A stretch of DNA of 45,022 nt, from assembly GCA_017431165.1 (NCBI GenBank), contig JAFRLO010000007.1:1-45022 (forward strand), read 5' to 3'. The position numbers and the translations under genes were made by a program. This document shows, in pieces, positions 25,114-34,794 of this stretch; position 1 is the first letter of the stretch, and every line of letters begins with the position of its first letter. The stretch is from Eggerthellaceae bacterium. Its GTDB lineage: Bacteria > Actinomycetota > Coriobacteriia > Coriobacteriales > Eggerthellaceae. The notes beneath the pieces are model-generated. The model saw nothing but the letters and a program-made list of their open reading frames with translations, had not been told where the DNA came from and ran no database searches.

Positions 25114-25905
25114 CTAGTATGTCACACTCCATAAGACAAGACCTTGTGCGGGTGCCGTCTGGCCCGCTGCCGCCCGATCGCATGCGGCGAGAGCCTCGCC
25201 TATCCACTCCTCGGGCTGCTTATGCTGCCCTACCGCGACAAGCGAGCCGACCATTGTTCGAACCATGGAATGCAGAAACGCATTCCCGCATACTGTGATG
25301 ACGAGCGCATCCTCACCCATAATACACTCATGCGCGAACTCTATGGCGCTCACATTGCGACATGTCGGCTTATCTACCGCCGAAGCCGCCTTGCAGAAGC
25401 TCTTGAAATCATGCTCCCCTATCAAACAGCGAGAAGAGCGATACATCGCATCCACATCGAGCGGCTCGGGCAAATGCCAGCTGAATCCGTCCAGAAAGAT
25501 TGGCGGAAATGTCTGCGTGCATATGAAGTATCGGTACTCACGGGATACCGCATCGAAGCGGGCCGACCACCCATACTCACGCCCGGAGAGGCTCTTTACG
25601 CTGATTGCGCGATCCGTGAGCGCATTGAGCGAAATGCGCATTCGCGAAAGGTCGATACTCCCGAACTCTTCTTCGGTCACATCGAAGCTAACGTGCTGGC
25701 AACGCGCATGCACACCGGCATCGGTGCGTCCCGCGCATGTCGTCTCAACAACGCGCTTGAAGAGGACCTCGAGTGCGACCTCGAGGTTCTCCTGCACCGT
25801 TTCATGAACGTCCTTCTGGCGTGCGAAGCCAGAAAACGGCTCTCCGTTATATGCCAACTCGATATCGAGCGTACGCGTGAAAGCGTCGCCTCTCTCCCCC
25901 GTCAT
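25114..25905 (-). CDS. truA: tRNA pseudouridine(38-40) synthase
   Basis: A 263-residue TruA-family enzyme: LDIELAYNGEPFSGFARQ, QENLEVAL, CAGRTDAGVHARCQHVSFD with the catalytic Asp in RTDAGVHA, NALTDRAISVKS, SREYRYFI, FLHSMVRTMVGSLVAVG. It isomerises uridines 38-40 in the tRNA anticodon arm. The dnaE stop and the truA ATG overlap as TGATG, so the pair is translationally coupled. A GTG codon directly upstream is in frame but is not needed. Confidence 0.96.
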   Translation of the reverse strand: MTGERGDAFTRTLDIELAYNGEPFSGFARQKDVHETVQENLEVALEVLFKRVVETTCAGRTDAGVHARCQHVSFDVTEEEFGSIDLSRMRISLNALTDRAISVKSLSGREYGWSARFDAVSREYRYFICTQTFPPIFLDGFSWHLPEPLDVDAMYRSSRCLIGEHDFKSFCKAASAVDKPTCRNVSAIEFAHECIMGEDALVITVCGNAFLHSMVRTMVGSLVAVGQHKQPEEWIGEALAACDRAAAGQTAPAQGLVLWSVTY

Positions 25906-28900
25906 CACGAAAGCACTCCTGGACCGAAGAGGCCGACCATCTCGCTTTTCAGGAGATGGTTCGTTGCATCCACCGTAATCGGCAGCTGGGCGCGAAATAC
26001 GCGACCATCCGATTGGCTTACGAACAGAATGACGCTGTCACGTCCTGGATAGAGCCGCAAGATGCGGTTAAGTTGCGCGGATTTAGTTTGATCGAAATCC
26101 GATGAACGCAGGCGCAGCTCGAGCATTGACGGAAGAGCATCGTTCTCGGAAAGCTCGATCACCTGCGCCTCATGGATGAGAATCTGGTTGCCGCGATCGG
26201 TGTGCTCGAACTTGCCCTTCACCTTGATGATCGCATCTTCCCTGATAACATCCGCGAAATCCTCGTACTTGAAGCAGATGCACTCGACATGCCCGGTAGT
26301 GTCCTCAAGTGTGAAGGTAGCCATCCTCGTACCGCGTTTTGTAAGCTTAAGCTTCACGGCACTGACCATGCCCACGAACACAGCAGAGTTGATATCCTTC
26401 GTCCGCTCTGCCAAATCTCCAAGCGTGTACTTCGTCATGCGGCTGATGGCATCCTCGTAGGGACGCAAAGGATGGTCCGACACGAAGATCTTCATGATCT
26501 CCTTCTCGTATGCCAAAAGCTGCTGCTTGGGCCACTCGATGCCGTCGGGAGCGGGCACTTCCTCCTCGAAGCCGCTTTCGGGATCGTCCCCGAACAAATC
26601 GAACATCGAGACTTGCCCGTTTTCGCGATCACGTTGGCGTTTCGAGGCGCCTTCGAGCAGAGAGGTCTCGTCGACGAAGTACATCAACTGCTTGCGCGTA
26701 TAACCCGTAGAATCGAACGCACCTGCCTTGATGAGCGATTCGAGCGTCTTGCGGTTGTAGCATTTGGCATCGAGACGGTTCACGAAATTATGCAGCGATG
26801 TGTACGGACCATTTGCCTCGCGCTCGGCGATGATGGCGTCGGCGACGTTCTGTCCTACGCCGCGCACGCCGACCAGGCCGAACAGGATGCCGTTCTCGAC
26901 GGGCGTGAACCCGGCATTCGACTGGTTCACGTCAGGCGGCAGGACAGGCGTGCCATTGTGGTTGCAGCTTGCGATGTACTTGATCAAACGATCGGTATTT
27001 CCCATGTAGCTCGTAAGCACCGCAGCCATGAACTCGTTGGGATAATGCGCCTTAAGATAAGCCGTGCGCATAACTAGAATGGCATAGGCCGCCGAGTGCG
27101 ACTTGTTGAATGCGTATTCAGCAAAATGCTCGGCATCGGACCAGATCTTTTTCGCTACTTCGAGCGAATAGCCGTTAGCTGCAGCGCCGGAATTCCAATC
27201 GTCTTCGAGCCCCTTCATGACATCGAGTTTCTTCTTGCCCATTGCCTTGCGCAGCTTATCTGCCTTTCCGGCAGAGAATCCGCACATCTCCATGGAAATC
27301 TGCATGATCTGCTCTTGATAGACGATCGTCCCGTAAGTCTCCTCAAGGATCGGACGCAAACGATCATCGTAATACGTCGCCTGCTTGCGACCCGATGAAA
27401 CCTCGATGTATTTATCGACGAAGCCGTTCTGCAAAGGACCTGGGCGATTAAGCGCGATAGAGGCTACGACGTCTGCGAAGCGCTTCGGCGGAAGCTTCGC
27501 GAACAAGGACACGTACAGTGCGCCTTCGACCTGGAACAAACCGTCCATGTTGCCGGACTGCATGAGCTTAAAGGCGCCTTCATCATCGAGGGGAATGCTG
27601 CTGGGGTCGATATCGATTCCCCGCGTGTTCTTGACATTACGGCATGCATCGGAGATGACGTCGAGCGTACGCAGGCCTAAAAAGTCCATCTTGAGCAATC
27701 CGAGATCGGGTGTGTAGTGTCCATCGAACTGCGTGATGATGCCGCCCCCCTTCGTGTCGCGCTTCATGGGCACATGGTCGCTCATAGGATCGCGGCAGAT
27801 GATGGTCGCACAGGCGTGCACACCCTCACCACGGATGTGGCCTTCGATGCTTTCCGCGGCATCGAGCACCGCACGGACGTCCTCTTCCGTCTCGTAGGCC
27901 TTCTTAAGGTCGGGATTCTTCTTCTTGGCGGCATCGATGGTGATGCCGAGCTCATCGCCGATCATCTTGCAGATGCGATCACCCGTCGAATACGGATAGT
28001 CGAGCACGCGCGCCGCATCGCGCACGGCGTTTTTCGCTTGCAGGGTACCGAAGGTGATGACCTGGGAGACATGGTCTTCGCCATAGAACTCCTTAATATG
28101 GTCGATGACGCGTTCGCGGTAACGCTGCTCGAAGTCGACGTCGATATCGGGCATCTCCACGCGTTCGGGGTTGAGGAAGCGCTCGAACAGAAGACCATTG
28201 GAAATCGGATCGAGATCGGTGATGCCAAGAGCATATGCGACGATGGCACCTGCCGCAGAACCGCGACCGGGACCCACGCCGATGCCGCGCTCACGCGCCC
28301 ATGCGATGTACTCCTGTACGATGAGGAAATACGCAGGAAAGCCCTGCTGGATGATGACGTCCATCTCGTAGTCGGCACGTTGCTGATACTCTTCAGGAAC
28401 TGGATCGCCATAACGGCGTTTCAGCCCCTCGTTGACCTTCTTGCGGAAGTAGCTCTCCTCGGTCTCGCCTTCGGGCAAGGGGAAAATCGGCAAGATCGAA
28501 TCGCGCTCGAGCTCCACATTGCACTTCTCAGCGATCTCGATCGTGTTATCGCACGCCTCGGGATACTTCGAGAGCGCAACGCGCATCTCCTCCTCGGTTT
28601 TCATATACAGCTCCGCGGACATCTTCATGCGAGGCTGCTCGTTGATAGTCTTGCCCATGCCGATGCAGAGCATGATGTCCTGCGCGGGCGCATCCTCGCG
28701 CAAAAGGAAGTGGAAATCGTTTGTCGCAACGGTCTTTAAGCCCGCAACCTGCGCGACGCGGTTGAGCATGACATTGAGCTCATCTTGCGTATGCCCGCCA
28801 CGGTCGGTCGTAAGCCCTTGGTTTTGCAGCTCGATGTAGAAATCCCCTTCATCGAAACAGCTTGCGAATCTCTTCGCCCAACCGACCGCATCCTTGAACT

Positions 28901-29387
28901 GCACCGTGTTCTCGAAATTCTCAACATGAATCTCGTCTAACCTGCGTTGGATGATGCCCGCGATGCACGCGCTCGTGCCAACGATGCCGTGCCCATACTT
29001 CTGAAGCATCGCGAACGTGGTGCGCGGCTTGTAATAGAAATTGTCGACATGGCTCTCGCTCACCAATTTGAGGAGATTATGATAACCCTCGTTGGTCTTC
29101 GCCAACAGCAAGAGATGGAACAGAGGGGGCTTGCGATCCCTGCGCAGCTCATCATCGGTCGTGAAGTACACTTCGCAACCGTAAATCGGCTTGACATAGA
29201 TGCCCGTATCCTTCTTCACGGCCTCAACCGCAGCCGCCAGCTCGGGGACACCGCTCATCACGCCGTGATCGGTGATGGCGATGGCGGGCATCCCGAGATC
29301 GGCAGCACGGCGCACCATATCCTTGATGTGCGTGAAGCCATCCAAAAGCGAGTATTCCGTGTGATTGTGCAAATGAACGAATGACAT
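25905..29387 (-). CDS. dnaE: DNA polymerase III alpha subunit, DnaE type
   Basis: A 1160-residue replicative polymerase. The PHP domain starts VHLHNHTEYSLLDG (H7, H9) and has AITDHGVMSG. The Pol III palm has VGPGRGSAAGAIVAY (371-385) and the acidic pair in PDIDVDFE (D414, D416). The fingers include DFLGLRTLDVI and MDGLFQVEGA, a helix-hairpin-helix GLVGVRGVGQNVADAII, and the OB fold FVGMVSAVKLKLTKRGTRMATFTLED. The C-terminus is short. ATG 29387 has AGGTGG 6 nt upstream; the in-frame TTG 11 codons earlier lacks one. It is translationally coupled to truA and divergent from pyrE. Confidence 0.97.
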   Translation of the reverse strand: MSFVHLHNHTEYSLLDGFTHIKDMVRRAADLGMPAIAITDHGVMSGVPELAAAVEAVKKDTGIYVKPIYGCEVYFTTDDELRRDRKPPLFHLLLLAKTNEGYHNLLKLVSESHVDNFYYKPRTTFAMLQKYGHGIVGTSACIAGIIQRRLDEIHVENFENTVQFKDAVGWAKRFASCFDEGDFYIELQNQGLTTDRGGHTQDELNVMLNRVAQVAGLKTVATNDFHFLLREDAPAQDIMLCIGMGKTINEQPRMKMSAELYMKTEEEMRVALSKYPEACDNTIEIAEKCNVELERDSILPIFPLPEGETEESYFRKKVNEGLKRRYGDPVPEEYQQRADYEMDVIIQQGFPAYFLIVQEYIAWARERGIGVGPGRGSAAGAIVAYALGITDLDPISNGLLFERFLNPERVEMPDIDVDFEQRYRERVIDHIKEFYGEDHVSQVITFGTLQAKNAVRDAARVLDYPYSTGDRICKMIGDELGITIDAAKKKNPDLKKAYETEEDVRAVLDAAESIEGHIRGEGVHACATIICRDPMSDHVPMKRDTKGGGIITQFDGHYTPDLGLLKMDFLGLRTLDVISDACRNVKNTRGIDIDPSSIPLDDEGAFKLMQSGNMDGLFQVEGALYVSLFAKLPPKRFADVVASIALNRPGPLQNGFVDKYIEVSSGRKQATYYDDRLRPILEETYGTIVYQEQIMQISMEMCGFSAGKADKLRKAMGKKKLDVMKGLEDDWNSGAAANGYSLEVAKKIWSDAEHFAEYAFNKSHSAAYAILVMRTAYLKAHYPNEFMAAVLTSYMGNTDRLIKYIASCNHNGTPVLPPDVNQSNAGFTPVENGILFGLVGVRGVGQNVADAIIAEREANGPYTSLHNFVNRLDAKCYNRKTLESLIKAGAFDSTGYTRKQLMYFVDETSLLEGASKRQRDRENGQVSMFDLFGDDPESGFEEEVPAPDGIEWPKQQLLAYEKEIMKIFVSDHPLRPYEDAISRMTKYTLGDLAERTKDINSAVFVGMVSAVKLKLTKRGTRMATFTLEDTTGHVECICFKYEDFADVIREDAIIKVKGKFEHTDRGNQILIHEAQVIELSENDALPSMLELRLRSSDFDQTKSAQLNRILRLYPGRDSVILFVSQSDGRVFRAQLPITVDATNHLLKSEMVGLFGPGVLS

Positions 29388-29409
29388 GCTCTTCCACCTT
29401 CTGTGCAAC

Positions 29410-29438
29410 CTGAAATCCAATCTGTCGAGGACTATAAT
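29410..29438 (+). promoter_or_regulatory. pyrE promoter
   Basis: CTGAAA (29410-29415), 17 nt and TATAAT (29433-29438) lie 35 nt before the pyrE ATG. The reverse strand of the same segment reads TATTAT (29434-29439), so dnaE may use an overlapping -10 in the other direction. Confidence 0.65.
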
Positions 29439-29473
29439 AGCAGTATCCGCGCCACACGTACGAGGAGGATTTC

Positions 29474-30172
29474 ATGGAGGATTACAAGCAGAAATTCATC
29501 GATTTCATGGTGGAGTCAGATGTTTTGAAATTCGGCGAATTCACGCTAAAAAGCGGTCGCCGCTCACCCTTCTTCATGAACGCCGGCGCCTACGTCACCG
29601 GTGAGCAGTTGCACCGCCTCGGGCTGTATTACGCGCAGGCGATCGAGCGGACCTTCGGACTCGATTTCGATGTCGTGTTCGGCCCTGCATACAAGGGCAT
29701 CCCCCTATCTGTGGTCACCGCCATGGGCATCTACGAGCTTTATGGCAAGCAGGTGCGCTACTGCTCGAACCGCAAAGAAGCGAAAGATCACGGCGATGCC
29801 GGAATGCTGATCGGCAGCACGCTGAAAGACGGCGACCGCGTCGTCATGGTCGAGGATGTCACCACGAGCGGCAAGTCCATCGATGAGACCTATCCGCTCA
29901 TCAAAAGCATCGCGGATGTCGACGTCATCGGACTGATGGTATCGCTCAACCGTATGGAGCGTGCGGGAAACGCATCGGATGAAGTGACCTCTGGCATGTG
30001 CGCGCTTGATGCAATCCAGAAACGTTACGGATTCCCTACGGGCGCTATCGTCACCATGGACGAAGTCATCGGCTACCTGCACAACCAGAAACGGGGCGGA
30101 CGGATCGTCATCGATGACGCTATCAAAGCCGCACTCGATGAATACTATGCGCAATACGGCATCAAAGGATAA
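29474..30172 (+). CDS. pyrE: orotate phosphoribosyltransferase
   Basis: A 232-residue type I phosphoribosyltransferase: FGEFTLKSGRRSPFFMNAGAY, FDVVFGPAYKGIPLSV, YCSNRKEAKDHGDAGMLIG (mobile catalytic loop) and the PRPP-binding VVMVEDVTTSGKSIDE. It makes orotidine 5'-phosphate from orotate and PRPP, the fifth step of UMP synthesis. GAGGAGG lies before the ATG. It is alone on the plus strand, converging with the HAD gene 3 nt away. Confidence 0.96.
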   Translation: MEDYKQKFIDFMVESDVLKFGEFTLKSGRRSPFFMNAGAYVTGEQLHRLGLYYAQAIERTFGLDFDVVFGPAYKGIPLSVVTAMGIYELYGKQVRYCSNRKEAKDHGDAGMLIGSTLKDGDRVVMVEDVTTSGKSIDETYPLIKSIADVDVIGLMVSLNRMERAGNASDEVTSGMCALDAIQKRYGFPTGAIVTMDEVIGYLHNQKRGGRIVIDDAIKAALDEYYAQYGIKG

Positions 30173-30175
30173 TCG

Positions 30176-30868
30176 TTAATTCACCATCAGCTCGCCAAAC
30201 GAGCTGATGACCATATCGCATGTCGCTTCGAGCTCCTCGCGCGTCGAAACCTCGTTTTCATCGGCCATGCCAATGACGAAGGCGCCTGCCTTCCTGGCAG
30301 TCTGCGCTGCAAGAGCAGTATCCTCGAACACAACGCAATCGGACAGTTCAAGGGGCATATCGAAACGTTTAGACAAACGGCGGGCAGCTTCGAGGAACAC
30401 CGTTGGCTCAAGCTTGCCCGCGCTGGCAAGCTCATCGCAGATGCACAGCTCGTCGAAAAAATCGATGATGTCGTTGCGCTTGAGCGCCGCCAAGAGCAGC
30501 TTGCGTTGAAGGGATGTCGCGATGGCCATCGGGAACTTTTGGCCACGTACTGCATTCAAATACTCACGCACGTAGGGCTTGAGTTCTACGGTGCCCTCAT
30601 AGAACTGCTGCGAGAGGTCGATCCATTCCTGCACGACTTCATCTGCAGTCATCCCGATATCGAAATGATCGACCACCCATGCTGCACCTGCTTCGAAACC
30701 GAGCGCGGTGATCAACTGATTATATTCGTCATCCTCAGGCAGACCATGGCGCTCGAGGAACAATCGATCGACTTCGACCCACAGACCCAACGAATCGACG
30801 AGCGTACCGTCGAAGTCGAAGATAAAGGCCCGCGGAGAGAATCCGTCGAAGGTCACCTTAAACGCCAC
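30176..30868 (-). CDS. HAD-superfamily hydrolase (beta-phosphoglucomutase-like)
   Basis: A 230-residue phosphatase/phosphomutase: motif I FIFDFDGTLVDS (near residue 15), an alpha-helical cap, motif II IATS, motif III lysine in ASAGKLEPTVF, motif IV VVFEDTALAAQTARKAGA. It belongs to the PGMB/CbbY-like subgroup; the substrate is not readable. The start is GTG at 30868 with AAGGA 6 nt upstream, located in the last codons of the MFS gene, so the two are coupled. Confidence 0.87.
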   Translation of the reverse strand: MAFKVTFDGFSPRAFIFDFDGTLVDSLGLWVEVDRLFLERHGLPEDDEYNQLITALGFEAGAAWVVDHFDIGMTADEVVQEWIDLSQQFYEGTVELKPYVREYLNAVRGQKFPMAIATSLQRKLLLAALKRNDIIDFFDELCICDELASAGKLEPTVFLEAARRLSKRFDMPLELSDCVVFEDTALAAQTARKAGAFVIGMADENEVSTREELEATCDMVISSFGELMVN

Positions 30869-30871
30869 ATC

Positions 30872-32272
30872 TTATCCTTTCGATTTATAGAAGCACAGGA
30901 TTACCATGCTTATCATGCAGAAAACAGCTACGCAGCACATCATATGCGAAAAACCGGCCATTCCAGTTCCCGATGTGATGAAACCCACCAAGAGCGCGGG
31001 TGAAAGCGTCGTCCCGATTTGACGAATGAGCGTGATGGTCGCGATGGCGACCGTGCTCTCGTCCTCCGATGTGCTCTCCAAAATCATGTAGTTGGTCGGG
31101 GCTCCCATGGAAAGACCCATGCCCAAACCGATAACGCTCAGTCCAATGACAAGCAAAAGAGAGCTGGGATGCGCCGTGACGAAGAACGCGACGAATAGGA
31201 ACCCAAGCGCTGTGACGGCCAGCCCGCCCATCAAAGGCTTCTTCGGGCCGAGACGATCGATAAGCTTACCGGAGACCAAAGGTCCTAAAAGCGAGAAGAT
31301 GCCGATTGCGGCAACGTAGTAGCCACCCGAGCCGATGGGAAGATCGAGCAAGCGTTCCGCGAACTCCGGCACGAGCGTCATCGAGATGATCATGCAGCCG
31401 ATGAAGAACGACACGCCGCAGGTCGCAAGGATCCGACGATCGTGCAGATACTCTGAATGGAAGATGGGATCTTGCGCACGCCGCTCGATGATGACGAACA
31501 ATACGATACCGATGAGCGCACCTGCAAACGGAATGAGCACATCAGACGAGATAAGGCTTTCCGCATCGAAGAAATCGACCGAACGGAAGCTTAGGAGAAG
31601 CAGAAGCACCATGATGACGAAGACGACAGCGCCGGAGATATCAAGCGCTCCCTCGCCTTCCGCAACCTCGCGTTTCGGAAGAAGGAAGGCGGCAGCGATG
31701 CCGAGCAACGCGCATACGGGGACGCTCACGAAAAACATCCAAGGCCAGCCCTCGTTACCGAATAACGCTAACAAACCGCTTCCGCAGGCAGCGCCGAACA
31801 CGTTGGAAAGACCGGTCACGGCCGCCGCAAGACCAAGCGCCATGCCGCGGCGCTCCTTAGGAAAGCTCGTGCCGATTTCGGCATTTGCCACGGGAATCAT
31901 CCCGCATGCGCCTATAGCCTGTACGATGCGGCCGAAAAGCAGAACGGGGAAACCACCGGCATAAAGCGAGATTCCGCAAAGCACTGAGCCTATGGCGAAC
32001 AAGATGACGCACGCAACAAACGCGGGCTTGCGACCATATCGGTCGGCAAGTTTACCGATAACGGGAATGAGCGCGGCATAGAAAAGCGTATATATGTTGA
32101 TCATCCAGATGCCGGTCGCATCATCGAGGCCGAAGCTTGATTGAACCACCGTGCGCACAGGCGCGACCATACCGACATATAGGCCGCCGACTAAAAGCCC
32201 TGTCAGATAGATTGCAAGGATGGCGCCGAGGCGCTTCTCAGAACCGCTCTTATACAACGTGGATGAAACCAC
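30872..32272 (-). CDS. MFS drug:H+ antiporter-like exporter (DHA2, 14 helices)
   Basis: A 466-residue membrane protein with about 14 hydrophobic segments. Motif A IGKLADRYGRKPAF is in the first cytoplasmic loop (about 72-85), FGRIVQAIGACGMIPVANAEI in the fourth-helix region and GLAAAVTGLSNVFGAACGSGL is a motif-C-like antiporter segment. The pattern is that of DHA2 multidrug exporters, but exporters of amino acids or metabolites are also in this group. The start is GTG at 32272 with AAGGG close upstream, 7 nt after metA. It sits between metA and a HAD phosphatase, so a link to methionine-pathway intermediates is possible but unproven. Confidence 0.85.
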   Translation of the reverse strand: MVSSTLYKSGSEKRLGAILAIYLTGLLVGGLYVGMVAPVRTVVQSSFGLDDATGIWMINIYTLFYAALIPVIGKLADRYGRKPAFVACVILFAIGSVLCGISLYAGGFPVLLFGRIVQAIGACGMIPVANAEIGTSFPKERRGMALGLAAAVTGLSNVFGAACGSGLLALFGNEGWPWMFFVSVPVCALLGIAAAFLLPKREVAEGEGALDISGAVVFVIMVLLLLLSFRSVDFFDAESLISSDVLIPFAGALIGIVLFVIIERRAQDPIFHSEYLHDRRILATCGVSFFIGCMIISMTLVPEFAERLLDLPIGSGGYYVAAIGIFSLLGPLVSGKLIDRLGPKKPLMGGLAVTALGFLFVAFFVTAHPSSLLLVIGLSVIGLGMGLSMGAPTNYMILESTSEDESTVAIATITLIRQIGTTLSPALLVGFITSGTGMAGFSHMMCCVAVFCMISMVILCFYKSKG

Positions 32273-32279
32273 AACACCC

Positions 32280-33203
32280 TTAAATCTCGGAGAGTTCCGA
32301 CAAATCGTATGGCGTCGCTTGATATACGTAATAATTCAACCAGTTGGTATACAGCAGCTGCGCGTGCGAACGCCATGTGGAAAGCGGCGCGCGCGAAGGA
32401 TCATCATCTGGGAAATAATGCGCCGGCACCTCGGGATCGATGCCCTTAGCCACGTCGCGCTCATATTCCAACTGGAGCGTTTCGGTATCGTACTCGGGAT
32501 GGCCGAACACGAAGAAATGGCGGCTATCGGTACTCTTCGCAATGAACACGCCCGCTTCATCCGATGCGGCGATGATCTCGAGCTTGGGATTGGCGACGAT
32601 ATCCTCTGCACGCACCTCGGTATAACGCGAATGCGGCGCGTTGAACACATCATCGAAGCCGCGTACGAGCGGCGAAGAGGGTTTGAGGACACGATGCGGG
32701 AACACACCCGAGCACTTCTTATCGAGTTCGTGCTTGTCGACGCCGTAGTGATAGTAGATGCCAGCCTGCGCACCCCAGCAGATGTGCAAGGTGGAGAACA
32801 CGTTGGTCTTGCTCCATGCCATGATGCTGCACAGCTCGTCCCAATAATCGACATCCTTGAAATCAAGGAGCTCGACCGGCGCACCCGTGATGATCATTCC
32901 GTCGAAGCGCTCTTCCTTGATCTCCTCAAACGTACGGTAGAACATCGCTAGATGCTCCTCGGATACGTTCTGCGATTCATGGCTCGCCATGCGCAGAAGT
33001 TCGATATCGATCTGCAGGGGCGTGTTGGAAAGCTTGCGCAGAATCTGCGTCTCGGTGACGATCTTTGTCGGCATGAGGTTTAAGAGTAGAAGGCGCAAAG
33101 GACGGATGTCCTGATGCATGGCGCGATGCTCGGTAATGACGAAGATGTTCTCGTTCTCTAAAACACCGGTTGCGGGAAGCAGGTCGGGAATCTTGATAGG
33201 CAT
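32280..33203 (-). CDS. metA: homoserine O-acyltransferase MetA, acetyl-CoA type predicted
   Basis: A 307-residue glutamine-amidotransferase-fold acyltransferase: [42 protein letters not shown], catalytic Cys C142 in [10 protein letters not shown], and H236/E238 in FGHPEYD. It acylates homoserine to start methionine synthesis. Residue 111, which in this family decides the acyl donor, is Glu (GAPVE), the acetyl-CoA type; succinyl-CoA enzymes such as E. coli MetA have Gly. AAGGG lies 6 nt before the ATG. It is first in an operon with the MFS and HAD genes. No SAM riboswitch is seen upstream. Confidence 0.93.
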   Translation of the reverse strand: MPIKIPDLLPATGVLENENIFVITEHRAMHQDIRPLRLLLLNLMPTKIVTETQILRKLSNTPLQIDIELLRMASHESQNVSEEHLAMFYRTFEEIKEERFDGMIITGAPVELLDFKDVDYWDELCSIMAWSKTNVFSTLHICWGAQAGIYYHYGVDKHELDKKCSGVFPHRVLKPSSPLVRGFDDVFNAPHSRYTEVRAEDIVANPKLEIIAASDEAGVFIAKSTDSRHFFVFGHPEYDTETLQLEYERDVAKGIDPEVPAHYFPDDDPSRAPLSTWRSHAQLLYTNWLNYYVYQATPYDLSELSEI

Positions 33204-33248
33204 AGCGGCCCTTTCTCGTTACTTTACGGTCGAAAACGTACGGTGCCC

Positions 33249-33254
33249 ATTATA
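33249..33254 (-). promoter_or_regulatory. -10 element of the metA operon
   Basis: A perfect TATAAT is on the minus strand 46 nt upstream of the metA ATG. The best -35 is only TTCCGT near 33271-33276, so an activator may be needed. Confidence 0.5.
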
Positions 33255-33301
33255 CTTGCCTTCCCGGAAAACGGAATACGGAGTGTTCCGAGATGCAAGC
33301 G

Positions 33302-33335
33302 AAGGGGGTGTCGGCTTATGCCAGCACCCCCTTTT
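33302..33335 (-). terminator. terminator after the NCS1 permease gene
   Basis: AAGGGGGTG (33302-33310) pairs with CACCCCCTT (33325-33333), with TTTT on the plus side. On the minus strand it is 33 nt after the NCS1 permease stop and shields metA. Confidence 0.75.
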
Positions 33336-33367
33336 ACGTCCGATATGTGCCTTACGGGCTTGTGCGT

Positions 33368-34792
33368 TTACACGATTTCCAGATCGTCGCGGTCACGCAG
33401 GGAGTACTTCTTGCCCCACGGAGTCATCGTGAGGATCAGGTAGCACAGGCCACCTGTAAGCAGCGTGAAACCAGAACCGGTCGTGACATAGAAGATGTCG
33501 CTGTAGATGACGCCGGTCATGGGGTTGTACACCATCAGGCCGCAGATAAGACCGACGATGACGGAAATCGCGCCGATGATGTTGACGCCACCGGGATACT
33601 TGTACGCATCGTGGCCGGGCAGCAGGAAGGCCGACTTGAGCGACAGCTTGCGCTTGCGAAGGATGAAGCAGTCGACCAAGATGATGCCGTTGATCGGGCC
33701 TTGCAGGTAGGCAGCGATGCTGATGAACGCCCCGAAGTTCTCGGAAACGCCGCCCCAGATGGTCAATCCGCTGATAAGGATAGCCATGATGATGACGAGC
33801 GCCTTGTAGGAGACCTTCGGCATTGCGGATTTGATAACCATGTCATTGACGTACAGGCCGTTGCCCATGGTGCCGATGTTAGCGAACGCGACCATGATGA
33901 GCGCGAGCAGCGAAACGCCAGGGCCGACCAGAGTCGCAAGCATAACCGTGGGATCGGAGGTGTACTCGCCGACAGCAGCGTACATGGCGAGGGCCATAAC
34001 GCCACCAAGGAATACGAAGAACGGGGCGATGAGGCCGTATGCAGCACTCGTCGACCAGTAGGCGGAACGCTCGCTGTTGCACAAACGAGGCAGAACGTAA
34101 GCCTGCGTAGACCACGAGAAGCAGAAGGCGACCATGCCCTCATTCGAATATGCGAACGCCTGGATGGGACTCTCGTAGTCTGAGAGATCCGGCTGGACGG
34201 CGGTGATGTCGGACGGCGAGACGCTGAAGCAGATGAAGAGGACGATAATGCCGACGACGAGCAATGCGGTTACCATGATACGCGATGCCCACTTGATGAC
34301 ATCGGGACCGCCGAGCGCGATGACCACGCCCAAGATGACGCATATCACGCCGAGGAACGGCACGATGACCTCGGGTATCGTCACGCCGAACACGCCAAAC
34401 AGCTGCACGAGCGAATCCCTGAACAAGTCCGCGGTAACCGCGTACCACCCGAAGTTCAGAACCGGGCAAAGAAACGCCATGACGGCCACGCCGTTCTTGC
34501 CAAGCGCGGCACGCAGCCAAATCCACAAATCGATACCATATCGCGTCGAGAACCAAAGCGGGAGCATCTCGAGCAGCATGAAGAAGAAGCCGATGCCGAA
34601 AATGGTGATGATCAACTGTTGGAAGTTGACCAAACCTGCAGAATAGGCACCCTGCTCATAGCACCATGTTGCGATCGCGAAACCGCTGGTGACCAAGAAG
34701 CAATCCCAGAATCCATACTTACGGTCGCCCTTGATGAGCGGCACGATGCCGAAGAGCGTTTCGTTTCGGATGAAGTTATCATGCTTTCCCAT
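33368..34792 (-). CDS. NCS1-family nucleobase/cation symporter
   Basis: A 474-residue transporter with about 12 helices. It starts MGKHDNFIRNETLFGIVPL and has GFWDCFLVTSGFAIATWCYEQGAY, GLVNFQQLIITIFG, GIDLWIWLRAALGKNG, NFGWYAVTADLF, and ANIGTMGNGLYVND. These fit the nucleobase:cation symporter-1 group (cytosine, purines, uracil, allantoin, hydantoin), whose fold resembles LeuT. The exact substrate is unknown. The ATG is 2 nt after the stop of a 63-residue one-helix membrane protein, with GGGGGTGA as ribosome site inside that gene. Confidence 0.85.
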   Translation of the reverse strand: MGKHDNFIRNETLFGIVPLIKGDRKYGFWDCFLVTSGFAIATWCYEQGAYSAGLVNFQQLIITIFGIGFFFMLLEMLPLWFSTRYGIDLWIWLRAALGKNGVAVMAFLCPVLNFGWYAVTADLFRDSLVQLFGVFGVTIPEVIVPFLGVICVILGVVIALGGPDVIKWASRIMVTALLVVGIIVLFICFSVSPSDITAVQPDLSDYESPIQAFAYSNEGMVAFCFSWSTQAYVLPRLCNSERSAYWSTSAAYGLIAPFFVFLGGVMALAMYAAVGEYTSDPTVMLATLVGPGVSLLALIMVAFANIGTMGNGLYVNDMVIKSAMPKVSYKALVIIMAILISGLTIWGGVSENFGAFISIAAYLQGPINGIILVDCFILRKRKLSLKSAFLLPGHDAYKYPGGVNIIGAISVIVGLICGLMVYNPMTGVIYSDIFYVTTGSGFTLLTGGLCYLILTMTPWGKKYSLRDRDDLEIV

Positions 34793-34794
34793 GA

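Noticed and set aside
25144-28739. Long plus-strand frames of 300-340 codons antisense to truA and dnaE
   Set aside because: They lie wholly opposite well-supported genes, lack ribosome sites and have Arg/His/Leu-rich translations typical of codon-bias shadows.
32220-34183. Plus-strand frames of 240-300 codons opposite metA and the NCS1 permease
   Set aside because: They are mirror frames of real genes, with Asp/Arg-rich low-information sequence and no family motif.
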